Positions 35,126 through 43,686 of a stretch of 64,000 bases of DNA are shown piece by piece; the stretch's first letter is position 1, and every line of letters starts with the position of its first letter. The notes under the pieces were generated by a model. It was given only the letters and a program-made list of their open reading frames with translations. It searched no databases and was not told the origin of the DNA. This DNA is from Pseudoflavonifractor sp. An85 (GTDB lineage Bacteria; Bacillota; Clostridia; Oscillospirales; Oscillospiraceae): positions 1 through 64,000 of the forward strand of contig NZ_NFHE01000015.1 of the NCBI RefSeq assembly GCF_002161235.1, in the 5' to 3' direction. The position numbers and the translations under genes are program-made.

Positions 35126-36154
35126 TCAGGCCCGTACGCTGAGCCGCCGGATGAGCCGGGTGGACACGGTGGTGGTCAGCCGCCCCACCTGCTCCATGGC
35201 GTGGGGCACCTCGTGGCGGGAAATCCGCCGGGCCAACAGTTCCGCGGCCACCACCCCCAGCTCCTCTTTAAAGCAGTGGACGGTGGTCAAGGGGGGATCC
35301 AGCATGTCGCACAAGGGGATGTCGTCAAAGCCCACCACCGACACATCCTGGGGGATGCGGTGGCCGTGGCGGTTCAAGGCCCGGATGGCGGCGGCGGCCA
35401 GCACGTCGTTTTCCGCAAACAGGGCGTCGGGCAGGGCGGGGGCAGTGTCCAACCAGGCTTCAAAGTCCTCATAGGCCCCCTCCGAGGAGATATCCACGTC
35501 AATGGTCACCGCAGGGGCACTCCCTCCCAGAGCGTCCTGCACCCCCAGCCACCGCTGGTCCAGATTGGCGATGCGCTGCTTGGCCCGGATGTAGCCCAGG
35601 CGGGTGTGGCCGGACTGGAGTAAATAGGCGGCAGCATCCCGGGCTCCACCCCGGCAGTCGTTGACCACGCAGTCGGTGCGGTGGGCGGGGGCGGAGCTAT
35701 CCACCACCACCACCGGAGTGTTGGGCAGGGCCTGGAACAGGGCCTCCAGCTCCTCGTCCTGGTTCTGGGTCAGGTCGGTGCCCAGTAAAATCACTCCAGC
35801 CGCCCCTTGGAAAGTGCCCAAGGCCTGACATTGGCGCAAATCCCCCTGGTTGAGGTAGCGCACCTGGGTGTGATAGCCCAGCTGAGTGGCCCGACTCTCC
35901 ACCCCCTGGAGCACATAAGAGGCAAAGGAGGTGTGCTGAGCCACCTGAACCACCCCTCCGGCGTAGCGCACAAAGCATATGGTATGCTGTTGTGGTGCGG
36001 GTTCCGGCCGGATATAGCCCAGCTGGGTGGCGGTGGCCAGCACCAAATCCCGGGTGCTCTGGCTCACCCCCGGCTTTCCGTTTAAAGCCAGAGATACCGC
36101 AGCGGGTGATAAGTTGAGTTTGGCGGCAATTTCTTTGGCGGTGATCCCCGACAT
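35126..36154 (-). CDS. LacI-family transcriptional repressor
   Basis: The 342-residue regulator has the LacI helix-turn-helix (ITAKEIAAKLNLSPAAVSLA, residues about 4-23) and hinge, then a periplasmic-binding-like sensor domain (about 55-335, with GFDDIPLCDMLDPPLTTV typical of the family). The ATG at 36154 follows AAGGAGG. It is divergent from a kinase-isomerase operon and a perfect 24-bp palindrome lies between them, so it most likely represses both directions and is induced by the sugar. The sensor sequence does not identify the ligand. Confidence 0.92.
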   Translation of the reverse strand: MSGITAKEIAAKLNLSPAAVSLALNGKPGVSQSTRDLVLATATQLGYIRPEPAPQQHTICFVRYAGGVVQVAQHTSFASYVLQGVESRATQLGYHTQVRYLNQGDLRQCQALGTFQGAAGVILLGTDLTQNQDEELEALFQALPNTPVVVVDSSAPAHRTDCVVNDCRGGARDAAAYLLQSGHTRLGYIRAKQRIANLDQRWLGVQDALGGSAPAVTIDVDISSEGAYEDFEAWLDTAPALPDALFAENDVLAAAAIRALNRHGHRIPQDVSVVGFDDIPLCDMLDPPLTTVHCFKEELGVVAAELLARRISRHEVPHAMEQVGRLTTTVSTRLIRRLSVRA

Positions 36155-36185
36155 GCCCCATCCCTCCTTGGTTTTGGTTGATGCT

Positions 36186-36244
36186 ATTATACCCGGGGGA
36201 GCGGGGGAAATCAATCGCCCAACTAAATTTAGCTAAATTTAGTT
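36186..36244 (-). promoter_or_regulatory. lacI-type promoter and 24-bp palindromic operator
   Basis: On the minus strand TTGATT (36214-36209), 17 bp, TATAAT (36191-36186) is a strong promoter for the regulator gene. Just upstream, 36221-36244 is a perfect palindrome with half-sites AACTAAATTTAG and CTAAATTTAGTT, a classic operator for a LacI-type protein. Confidence 0.85.
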
Positions 36245-36334
36245 GATGCACAGGAGAGTGTCTCTGATATGCATAAAATTGAGGAGAATATCTTTGCGTA
36301 TATGACAAAAAGAAGGAGGGTGGAGCGGAAGGGA

Positions 36335-36365
36335 TTGACATATAACTAAACTGGAACTAAACTGG
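36335..36365 (+). promoter_or_regulatory. Promoter of the kinase-isomerase operon with direct repeats
   Basis: TTGACA (36335-36340), 17 bp, TAAACT (36358-36363). The repeat AACTAAACTGG occurs twice back to back (36344-36365) over the spacer and -10, and its AACTAAA core matches the palindrome at 36221-36244. Repressor bound here would block RNA polymerase. Confidence 0.65.
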
Positions 36366-36411
36366 ACTTAACAAATGACCCCGGCGCAGACCGGGGAAAG
36401 GGGGAAGCGTG

Positions 36412-37887
36412 ATGTACTACATCGGCATTGATTTGGGCACCTCGGCGGTGAAGCTGCTGTTGGTGGACGAGATGGGCGAAATTTGTAACACCGTCACCCG
36501 GGAGTATCCCCTGGAGTTCCCCCAGCCAGGGTGGAGCCAGCAAAACCCGGAGGACTGGCACCAGGCAGTGTGGCAGGGCATGGCCCAGCTGCTGGAAGGC
36601 TTTGACGGGGCTCAAGTGGCGGGCATTGGCTGCGGCGGCCAGATGCACGGCCTGGTGGTGCTGGACGACCAGGACCGGGTAATCCGCCCCGCCATTTTGT
36701 GGAACGACGGGCGCACCGCCGCCCAGGTGGAGTACCTCAATGAGGTGGTGGGCCGGGAGAAGCTTTCCAAGTATACCGCCAACATTGCATTTGCCGGCTT
36801 TACCGCTCCCAAGCTGCTGTGGCTGAGAGAGCAGGAGCCGGAGCACTTTGCCCGCATTGCCAAGATCATGCTCCCCAAGGACTACATCAACTACCTGCTC
36901 ACCGGGGTGCACAGCTGCGACTACTCCGACGCCTCGGGGATGCTGCTGCTGGACGTGGAGCACAAATGCTGGAGCCGGAAGATGCTGGAGCTGTGCGGCG
37001 TGCGGGAAGAACAGATGCCCGCCCTGTACGAGAGCTATCAGGTGGTGGGTACGGTGAAGCCAGATGTGGCCAAGTCCCTGGGCATTCCCCCCACGGTGCA
37101 GGTGGTGGCGGGAGCGGGAGACAACGCTGCCGCCGCTGTGGGCTGCGGCGTGGTAGGCCCTGGTGGGTGCAACATCAGTTTGGGAACCTCGGGTACCCTG
37201 TTTATCTCCTCGGACCGGTTTGAGGTGGACCCCCACAACGCCCTCCACGCCTTTGCCCACGCCGACGGGGGCTGGCACCTGATGGGGTGCATGCTCTCGG
37301 CGGCCAGCTGCAACAAGTGGCTGTGTGAGGAAATTTTGCACACTACCGACTACCCGGCCGAACAGGCCCCCATCGCCCCGGACCGGCTGGGGCACAACCA
37401 TGTGTACTTCCTGCCCTACCTCATGGGGGAGCGTTCCCCCATCAACGACACCAACGCCCGTGGCACCCTGGTGGGCATGACCATGGACACCACCCGGGCG
37501 GATGTGGTGCAGGCGGTGCTGGAAGGGGTGGCCTTTGCCATCCGGGACAGCCTGGAGGTGGCCAAGTCCCTGGGCCTGGACATCCCCCGGGCCAAGCTGT
37601 GCGGCGGCGGGAGCAAGTCCCCGCTGTGGCGCACCATCTTTGCCAACGTGCTGGGTATCCCTTTGGAGCTGCTGCAAACCGAGCAGGGGCCAGGCTTTGG
37701 CGGGGCCATGCTGGCCATGGTGGGCTGCGGACGCTTTGACAGCGTGCAGCAGGCTGCCGACGCTCTGGTGCACGTGTCCCAGGTGGTGGAGCCCCAGCCG
37801 GAGCTCACCGCCCTCTACGAGCAGCGTTACCGCCAATATTCCACCCTGTATCCCGCATTGAAGAACGTATTTGCCCGCCTGGTGTAA
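36412..37887 (+). CDS. FGGY-family carbohydrate kinase (xylulokinase-like)
   Basis: The 491-residue kinase phosphorylates a ketose or related sugar. It shows the ATP-grasp of the FGGY fold: YIGIDLGTSAVKLLLVDE at the N-terminus, GCGGQMHGLV, SLGTSGTLF and the C-terminal GGGSKSPLWRTIFANV. Its closest look is to xylulokinase, but related kinases act on ribulose, fuculose and others. I start at the ATG 36412; a GTG one codon upstream is equally open. It is followed 36 bp later by the fucose-isomerase-like gene, and the pair would convert an aldose to a ketose phosphate. No transporter lies in the window for this sugar. Confidence 0.9.
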   Translation: MYYIGIDLGTSAVKLLLVDEMGEICNTVTREYPLEFPQPGWSQQNPEDWHQAVWQGMAQLLEGFDGAQVAGIGCGGQMHGLVVLDDQDRVIRPAILWNDGRTAAQVEYLNEVVGREKLSKYTANIAFAGFTAPKLLWLREQEPEHFARIAKIMLPKDYINYLLTGVHSCDYSDASGMLLLDVEHKCWSRKMLELCGVREEQMPALYESYQVVGTVKPDVAKSLGIPPTVQVVAGAGDNAAAAVGCGVVGPGGCNISLGTSGTLFISSDRFEVDPHNALHAFAHADGGWHLMGCMLSAASCNKWLCEEILHTTDYPAEQAPIAPDRLGHNHVYFLPYLMGERSPINDTNARGTLVGMTMDTTRADVVQAVLEGVAFAIRDSLEVAKSLGLDIPRAKLCGGGSKSPLWRTIFANVLGIPLELLQTEQGPGFGGAMLAMVGCGRFDSVQQAADALVHVSQVVEPQPELTALYEQRYRQYSTLYPALKNVFARLV

Positions 37888-37923
37888 TGCCGGGGGGCCA
37901 AGGAAATAAAGGAGTGACCATAT

Positions 37924-39390
37924 ATGAATATCCCTGAAGTAAAGCTTGGTATCATTGCCGTATCCCGGGACTGCTTCCCCATCGCCCTGTCCACCCAGCG
38001 CCGCAAGAACATCGTAGAGGCCTACGGAGAGGGCCTGTATGAGTGCCCCATCACCGTAGAGAACGAGGCGGACGTGGGCAAGGCCTTGGAGGACGTGCGC
38101 GCCCACGGGGTCAACGCCCTGGTGGTGTTTTTGGGCAACTTCGGCCCTGAGACCCCCGAGACCCTGCTGTGCAAGAAGTTCCACGGCCCCACCATGTACG
38201 TGGCTGCCGCCGAGGGAGACGGCGACCTCATCAACGGCCGTGGCGACGCCTATTGCGGCGTGCTCAACTGCTCCTACAACCTGGGGATGCGTCACCTGAA
38301 GGCCTACATCCCCGAGTATCCCGTGGGTACCGCCCAGGAGTGCGCGGATATGATTCGGGAGTTTGTCCCCATTGCCCGGGCCATCATCGGGGTGAAGAAC
38401 CTGAAAATCATCACCTTCGGTCCCCGTCCCCAGGACTTCTTCGCCTGCAACGCCCCCATCAAGGGCCTGTATGAGCTGGGGGTGGAGATTGAGGAGAATT
38501 CCGAGCTGGATCTGCTGGTGTCCTACCAGGCCCACGCCGGAGACCCCCGCATTGCCGACGTGGTGGCAGACATGCGAAAGGAGATGGGCAATCACACCTA
38601 CCCCGACCTGCTGGAGCGCATGGCCCAGTTTGAGCTGACCTTGCTGGATTGGGCGGAGAACCACAAGGGCGCCCGGAAGTATGTGGTGTTTGCCGACAAG
38701 TGCTGGCCCGCCTTTCCCCAGCAGTTTGGCTTCGAGCCCTGCTACGTCAACTCCCGTCTGGCTGCCCGGGGCATCCCTGTGGCCTGCGAGGTGGACATCT
38801 ACGGCGCCCTCAGCGAGTACATTGGCGCCTGCATCACCGGCGACGCCGTCACCCTGCTGGACATCAACAACTCCGTGCCCCAGTACCTCTACGACGAGGA
38901 CATCGCCGGCAAGTTTGACTATCAGCTCACTGACACCTTCATGGGCTTCCACTGCGGCAACACCCCCAGCTGCAAGATGTGCGACGGCTGCGGCGTGAAG
39001 TATCAGCTCATCCAGAACCGCCTGCTGGAAAACGGCGGCACCCCCGACTTCACCCGTGGCACCCTGGAGGGTGACATTGCCCCCGGCCCCATCACCTTCT
39101 ACCGCCTGCAGTGTGACAGCGAGGGCACCCTGCGCTCCTACATCGCCCAGGGCGAGGTCCTGCCCGTGGCCACCCGTTCCTTCGGCGGCATTGGCATCTT
39201 CGCCATCCCCGAGATGGGCCGGTTCTACCGCCACGTGCTCATCCAAAAGCGCTATCCCCACCACGGGGCCGTGGCCTTCGCCCACTGCGGCAAGGCCCTG
39301 TTCGAGGTGCTCAAGTACCTGGGCGTGTCCGACATTGCCTACAACCAGCCCAAGGCCCTGCCTTACGCCACCGAAAATCCCTGGGCCTGA
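37924..39390 (+). CDS. Sugar isomerase of the L-fucose/L-arabinose isomerase superfamily
   Basis: The 488-residue protein resembles fucose-isomerase-like enzymes: the N-terminal domain ends around 170, followed by the central domain with VVFADKCWPAFPQQFG and a C-terminal domain with GDIAPGPITFYRLQ and metal-site Glu and Asp such as CEVDIYGALSEY. Such enzymes convert L-fucose, D-arabinose or L-arabinose to ketoses. It is cytoplasmic with no signal peptide. AAAGGAGTGACC precedes the ATG. Placed after a xylulokinase-like gene under a LacI operator, it makes a short sugar-catabolic operon. The substrate is not determined. Confidence 0.88.
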   Translation: MNIPEVKLGIIAVSRDCFPIALSTQRRKNIVEAYGEGLYECPITVENEADVGKALEDVRAHGVNALVVFLGNFGPETPETLLCKKFHGPTMYVAAAEGDGDLINGRGDAYCGVLNCSYNLGMRHLKAYIPEYPVGTAQECADMIREFVPIARAIIGVKNLKIITFGPRPQDFFACNAPIKGLYELGVEIEENSELDLLVSYQAHAGDPRIADVVADMRKEMGNHTYPDLLERMAQFELTLLDWAENHKGARKYVVFADKCWPAFPQQFGFEPCYVNSRLAARGIPVACEVDIYGALSEYIGACITGDAVTLLDINNSVPQYLYDEDIAGKFDYQLTDTFMGFHCGNTPSCKMCDGCGVKYQLIQNRLLENGGTPDFTRGTLEGDIAPGPITFYRLQCDSEGTLRSYIAQGEVLPVATRSFGGIGIFAIPEMGRFYRHVLIQKRYPHHGAVAFAHCGKALFEVLKYLGVSDIAYNQPKALPYATENPWA

Positions 39391-39402
39391 TCCATACCAC
39401 CC

Positions 39403-39438
39403 AAAACGTCCCGGTTTTCACAAACCGGGACGTTTTTT
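39403..39438 (+). terminator. Terminator of the kinase-isomerase operon
   Basis: AACGTCCCGGTTT (39405-39417) pairs exactly over 13 bp with 39422-39434 around a 4-nt loop and ends in seven T. Confidence 0.93.
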
Positions 39439-39446
39439 TCGAGGTG

Positions 39447-39475
39447 TTGCCACAGGGCGGCGGGCATATTATAAT
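39447..39475 (+). promoter_or_regulatory. Promoter of the acyltransferase operon
   Basis: TTGCCA (39447-39452), 17 bp, TATAAT (39470-39475). It lies 35 bp before the acyltransferase start, directly after the previous terminator. Confidence 0.82.
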
Positions 39476-39509
39476 AGAGCCAAATCAAAACGGGAGGAGG
39501 GAGTAGGAG

Positions 39510-40796
39510 ATGAAGCGACGGGGTGGCCAGGAAAAACCCTGGTTTCAGCTGGACAACGCGGCCATGATGTATTCCGCCATCCAAAGCGGCAACTATTCGG
39601 CGGTGTATCGCTTTTCCGCCGTCATGACTCGGGAAGTGGACACCCAGGCCCTCCAGCGGGCCATTGACATCACCATGCCCCGGTTTCCCGGTTTTCATGT
39701 GAAGATTCGGAAGGGCGTGTTCTGGTACTACTTCGAGCCCGACGACAGCCCCGGCCCCTTTTTGCAGCCGGACATTCAAAACCCCTGCCAGCCGGTGTAC
39801 TTTCAAAACCGGGACCCTTTGATCCGCTTTTTCTACTACCGCCACCGGATCTCCATGGAGGTGTTTCACGCCCTGGCCGACGGTGGCGGGGCGCTAGTGC
39901 TGTTTAAAACTATGTTGGCGGTGTATTTGCGCCAGTTGGGGGAGGAGATCCCTAACGAAGAGGGTATTTTGGACGTGGAGGAGGCTCCTGACCCCCAGGA
40001 ATGGGAGGATGCCTATGCCCGTTATACCCGCAAACGGGTGCGGCTGGGTCACTCCGATCCAAAGGCCTACCCCTGTACCGGTACCCGGGAGCCCTTCTAC
40101 ACCCTTAATGTCACCATGGGCTTTGTCTCGGTGCAGGCTCTGCGCCAGGTGGCCAAGAGCCACGGGGCATCCATCACCGAGTATTTGGCGGCGGTGCTCA
40201 TCCAGTCCATTCTGGCCCGGCAACGTCGGGAGGGGCGACGGCGGGAGCTGCCGGTGGCCCTAGCCATTCCCATCAATCTGCGGCCTTATTTTCCCACCCG
40301 CACCCTGCGCAACTTCATCCTCACCGTGCGCCCCTCCATTGACCCGGAATTGGGGGACTACACCCTGGAGGAGATCATTGCCCAGGTGCACCATCACATG
40401 CGGCTGCACATCACCCGCCAGGAGATGCAGGGGGTCATCACCCGCAACGTGTTTCTCCAAAAATTTCTCCCCCTTCAGCTCATCCCGGTTCCGGTGAAAA
40501 ATTTTGCGGTGGACCTGGGATACCGCATTGCGGGTAACCGCCCCTACTCCACCACCTATACCAACCCCGGGGCCTTCCGGGTGCCCAAGGAGATGGAGCC
40601 CCATATCCAGCACATGGAGGTGGTGTTGGGCCAGTCCTACACCCCACGGGTCAACTGCGCCTCCATCAGCTACGGGGACACCATGGAGATCACCTTTGCC
40701 GGTACGGTGAAGGAGACGGATGTGGAGCGGGACTTTTTCCGCACTTTGGTGCGGGACGGCCTCCACGTGAAGGTCACATCCAATCGAAGGGAGTGA
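39510..40796 (+). CDS. Condensation-domain/acyltransferase-like protein
   Basis: The 428-residue protein has the fold of alcohol acetyltransferases and condensation domains: an N-terminal half with the active-site histidine H120 in FHALADGGG (the HxxxDG form of the motif) and a second half with LPVALAIPINLRPYF. Such enzymes join an acyl donor to an alcohol or amine. No membrane segment or carrier-protein domain is fused. It is followed after 6 bp by a zinc-ribbon membrane protein gene, with which it forms a small operon. An alpha/beta hydrolase and an XRE regulator lie on the other strand just beyond. The substrate is unknown. Confidence 0.85.
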   Translation: MKRRGGQEKPWFQLDNAAMMYSAIQSGNYSAVYRFSAVMTREVDTQALQRAIDITMPRFPGFHVKIRKGVFWYYFEPDDSPGPFLQPDIQNPCQPVYFQNRDPLIRFFYYRHRISMEVFHALADGGGALVLFKTMLAVYLRQLGEEIPNEEGILDVEEAPDPQEWEDAYARYTRKRVRLGHSDPKAYPCTGTREPFYTLNVTMGFVSVQALRQVAKSHGASITEYLAAVLIQSILARQRREGRRRELPVALAIPINLRPYFPTRTLRNFILTVRPSIDPELGDYTLEEIIAQVHHHMRLHITRQEMQGVITRNVFLQKFLPLQLIPVPVKNFAVDLGYRIAGNRPYSTTYTNPGAFRVPKEMEPHIQHMEVVLGQSYTPRVNCASISYGDTMEITFAGTVKETDVERDFFRTLVRDGLHVKVTSNRRE

Positions 40797-40802
40797 AGGA
40801 GT

Positions 40803-41498
40803 ATGTCATACTGTGTCAACTGCGGGGTGGAGCTGGACAAGGACGCTGCAACTTGTCCCCTGTGTCAGACCCCGGTGGTCAATCCGGTGTGCCCGGTGGA
40901 CACCACCCTTCCCCCCAACTTCCCCGTGGAGCGGCGGGAGGTGGAGCCGGTGAACCGCAAGGAGCTGGCCCTGCTGCTCAGCACCATGCTGGGGTGCGCC
41001 GGTGGGTGCTGCCTGCTGCTCAACCTGGTGTTGTGGCGGGGGATGCACTGGTCCATTCTGGTGGCGGGGGCCTGCGCCATGCTGTGGGTGTGGACGGTGG
41101 GGCCGCTGCTGCTGCGAAAAGTGCCTTCCATCTTTCTAGTGGGATTGGATCTGCTGGCGGTGGCGGGCTATCTGTGGCTCATCGCCCTGGCGGTGGACGG
41201 CCTGGACTGGCTGGGTCGGCTGGCCCTGCCCATCTGGTGGGGGTGCTCGGTGGTACTGCTGTTTTTGTGGTACATTTTGCCCCGCCGCTCCATTTTGAGC
41301 CGGTGTATGCTGGTGCTGGGGGGCGGCGTGGTACTGATGCTGTGGCTGGAGTTTTGCATTGACCTGTTTTTGGGCAGCTACCAGCCCATGTGGTCCATTG
41401 TGGTGGCGGCGGTGGGGCTGGCCCTGGTGTTGCCGCTGCTCATCATCCGCTACCGGCCCGACTTGCGCCGAGAGGTGCGCAGACGATTCCATTTTTAA
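40803..41498 (+). CDS. Zinc-ribbon membrane protein (DUF6320-like)
   Basis: The 231-residue protein begins with a zinc ribbon (Cys4, Cys7, Cys18 and Cys21 in CVNCGVELD and ATCPLCQ) followed by six or seven hydrophobic helices from about 50 to 215 and a basic tail RREVRRRFHF. This ribbon-plus-membrane layout next to a condensation-like acyltransferase recurs in gut Clostridia and matches what I know as DUF6320. GGAGT lies before the ATG. A terminator follows at once. The function is unknown, but the pair could make a lipid or ester at the membrane. Confidence 0.75.
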   Translation: MSYCVNCGVELDKDAATCPLCQTPVVNPVCPVDTTLPPNFPVERREVEPVNRKELALLLSTMLGCAGGCCLLLNLVLWRGMHWSILVAGACAMLWVWTVGPLLLRKVPSIFLVGLDLLAVAGYLWLIALAVDGLDWLGRLALPIWWGCSVVLLFLWYILPRRSILSRCMLVLGGGVVLMLWLEFCIDLFLGSYQPMWSIVVAAVGLALVLPLLIIRYRPDLRREVRRRFHF

Positions 41499-41501
41499 GA
41501 G

Positions 41502-41530
41502 AAAAACTCCCCCATTTGGGGGAGTTTTTT
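41502..41530. terminator. Terminator between convergent genes
   Basis: AAAAACTCCCCC (41502-41513) pairs exactly with 41518-41529 around ATTT and ends in T. It stops the zinc-ribbon gene and, read on the other strand, the XRE gene that ends at 41530. Confidence 0.92.
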
Positions 41531-42573
41531 CACGTGTGAAAGCGTTGAAGAAGGGCCTGGGCCTTGGGGTGGTCCCGCAGCCAGGTAAAGTCCGGGTCGC
41601 GCTCCAGCTGGGAGAGGAGCAAGGTTCGCAGTTCACCGGGCTGGAAGTCCTTGGCCTGGGGAGCCATGCGGCGGTACAGCACCGTATCGCCCAGCTGCCA
41701 GGGTTGTTCCAGGACCTCCAGCATGTGCTCCAACTCCGTGAGGGCTTCTTGGGCGTTCTGGGTGTGGACGGCCACTTGCCACAGGGCGGTGTGCTGGTTG
41801 TACGGCCACAGGTCCAGCACCTGGGCCAGAGTTTGAGATTTCTTCGCCACGATTTGGGCGGTTGGGATGTCCCCACAGGAAAGCTCTGCATCCACCAGCT
41901 GGGACAAAAGCAGCTGTATTCGGCTCCCTTCTTGGAACAGAGCCTGTTCCAGGGCCAGGGCGGCCTCCTCTGGCTGCCCCCGTTTCAGGTAAATGGACAC
42001 CTGGAGCAGGAGCTTGTCCGGCAGGGAGGCGGACATCACCCGTTTATCCGGGATGGTGTCCAGCACCTCCTGGGCCTCATCCAGCCGGTTTTGCCGGATG
42101 TAGCGGTTGACCTGCATGGAGTTGGCGCTGGCCTGAATGGTCTCATCCTCGCTCTGCCTCAGCTGGGCGTACCAGGCGGAGATTTCCGTCTCCAGTTCCG
42201 GGTGGATCCCGGGAGCCTGCACCAGTACAGCATCCAGAAGTATGGCCAGATTGAGGCGCAGATGTTCATCCCGGGGGAATTCCCGCAGTTTCTCCCGGGC
42301 CAGGGAGAAGGCTTCGTCTGGGGCCTTTCCCACCAGTTGGTTGCAGAACAGGCCAATCTCCTGACGAGACAGGGTTTCATGGAATCCAAACAGGGTGTTC
42401 ATGTCTACATTTAAGAGGCGAGCCAGAGGCGGCAGAAGTCCCACGTCGGGGCTGGTGAGGCCGTTTTCCCACTTGCTCACGGCGGCGGTGGATACATTGA
42501 GACAACGGGCCACCTGTTCCTGGGTGAGGCCCAAGGCCTTGCGCTGCTGTTGAATGATGAAGTGCATAGGCAT
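41530..42573 (-). CDS. XRE-family regulator with a TPR-like helical domain
   Basis: The 347-residue protein has a helix-turn-helix (about 8-60: RKALGLTQEQVARCLNVSTA, AVSKWENGLTSPD) and a helical C-terminal region (about 80-345) with repeated 34-residue-like helices (RLDEAQEVLDT, QPEEAALALEQ) reminiscent of peptide-sensing Rgg/PlcR-type regulators. AGAGGGGG precedes the ATG. The gene lies between two terminators and is convergent with the acyltransferase operon and codirectional with the hydrolase. A link to a peptide signal is a guess based on the TPR form. Confidence 0.85.
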   Translation of the reverse strand: MPMHFIIQQQRKALGLTQEQVARCLNVSTAAVSKWENGLTSPDVGLLPPLARLLNVDMNTLFGFHETLSRQEIGLFCNQLVGKAPDEAFSLAREKLREFPRDEHLRLNLAILLDAVLVQAPGIHPELETEISAWYAQLRQSEDETIQASANSMQVNRYIRQNRLDEAQEVLDTIPDKRVMSASLPDKLLLQVSIYLKRGQPEEAALALEQALFQEGSRIQLLLSQLVDAELSCGDIPTAQIVAKKSQTLAQVLDLWPYNQHTALWQVAVHTQNAQEALTELEHMLEVLEQPWQLGDTVLYRRMAPQAKDFQPGELRTLLLSQLERDPDFTWLRDHPKAQALLQRFHT

Positions 42574-42694
42574 AAGTCATACCCCCTCTTGTGGGCTTTT
42601 TGTGCTTTTATTATACGGATATTTCAGAGAATGTACAATGGAGGCGTGGTTAAAAGACGGGTGAGAGAAGTTAACTCAGGGTTAAAAGAGGCAT

Positions 42695-42722
42695 AAAAGC
42701 TCCCCCAGATGGGGGAGCTTTT
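42695..42722 (-). terminator. Terminator after the alpha/beta hydrolase
   Basis: AAAAGCTCCCCC (42695-42706) pairs exactly with 42711-42722 around a 4-nt loop and ends in T on the minus strand. It closes the DUF308-hydrolase unit three bases after the stop. Confidence 0.9.
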
Positions 42723-42725
42723 CGC

Positions 42726-43670
42726 TTAATCGTATTGCTGCAAGAAAGCCGCCATGTGCTCCATGGCCTCTCCGGCGCTTTTTACGGGGAACATCTGGAA
42801 CACATGCCACATGTCCGGCCAAGTGCGGATGATACAGGGCACTTCCGCCTGTTGCATGGTTTGGGCCAGACGGGTGGAGTCATCCCGAAGAATTTCCCGT
42901 TCACCCACGTGGATGAGGGTGGGGGGAAAGCCGTGGAGGTCGGCAAAGAGAGGGGATAGATGGGGGTCTTCCCAGTTGCCCTGGGGGGCGTAAGCGCCCC
43001 GTACGGCGTGGACATAATCGGATGTAATCATGGGGTCCAAGTCCCGGGCGGTGGTGTAGGACCCCCCCGAAGCGGTCATATCCGTCCAGGGGGAGAAGAG
43101 GAGCAGCTTGCTGGGCAGCATGCGGCCCGTCTCTTTCAGGCGCAAGGTCAGCTCCAAGGCCAGATTTCCCCCGGCGGAGTCACCGGCTACCACCACGTCC
43201 CGGGCACCGTATCCCAGATGCATCAGGTAATCCCAGGCGGTGAGGGCGTCTTCCAGAGCGGCAGGATAGGGGTGTTCGGGAGCCAGCCGGTACTGGAAGG
43301 CCAGCGTCTCCCGGCCGGTGGCGGAAGCCATTTTGGCCGCCAGCACCCGGGCGTAACCCAAATTGCCGCTGGTGTAGCCGCCACCGTGGCAGTAGAGAAT
43401 GATTTTCCGGCGCTGGTGTCCCCGTTCTGGACGGACCCAAGCCATGGGAAGATCCTGGTGAACAAAGGGCTCCCAGCTAAAGCCGATGGGGGGAGAGGCC
43501 AGCCGCCCCAGCACCTCCTGGCCTCTGCGCTGGCGATTCAAATCGCTGGGGTCCATGGAGTCAGGGGAGGTGGCGGAGTGGATGGTTTTCAAAGCGGCCA
43601 TCATGCCTTCGGTGAGGCGTTTGTTCAGCCGCTCGGCGCGCTCCCGGGGGAGCAGGGCGTGGTACTTCAT
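42726..43670 (-). CDS. Alpha/beta hydrolase of the hormone-sensitive-lipase type
   Basis: The 314-residue esterase has the oxyanion motif HGGG (His95-Gly98), nucleophile Ser165 in GDSAGG, acid Asp263/264 in REILRDD and His289 in WHVF, so it is likely active on an ester or lactone. No signal peptide is evident. GGAGG precedes the ATG, 16 bp after DUF308. With the acyltransferase and the zinc-ribbon protein on the other strand it forms a local set that could make and break the same ester bond. That link is inference. Confidence 0.92.
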   Translation of the reverse strand: MKYHALLPRERAERLNKRLTEGMMAALKTIHSATSPDSMDPSDLNRQRRGQEVLGRLASPPIGFSWEPFVHQDLPMAWVRPERGHQRRKIILYCHGGGYTSGNLGYARVLAAKMASATGRETLAFQYRLAPEHPYPAALEDALTAWDYLMHLGYGARDVVVAGDSAGGNLALELTLRLKETGRMLPSKLLLFSPWTDMTASGGSYTTARDLDPMITSDYVHAVRGAYAPQGNWEDPHLSPLFADLHGFPPTLIHVGEREILRDDSTRLAQTMQQAEVPCIIRTWPDMWHVFQMFPVKSAGEAMEHMAAFLQQYD

Positions 43671-43686
43671 GGGAAACCTCCTGGCA

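Noticed and set aside
36271-36350. Short open frame starting ATGCATAAAATT before the kinase promoter.
   Set aside because: It runs through the promoter, has no clear ribosome site and resembles nothing known.
36346-39285. Very long open frame antisense to the kinase and isomerase genes.
   Set aside because: It mirrors GC-rich genes on the other strand, has no ribosome site or known family and overlaps two well-supported enzymes. Similar long antisense frames at 17886-20345 and 23917-26496 were rejected for the same reason.
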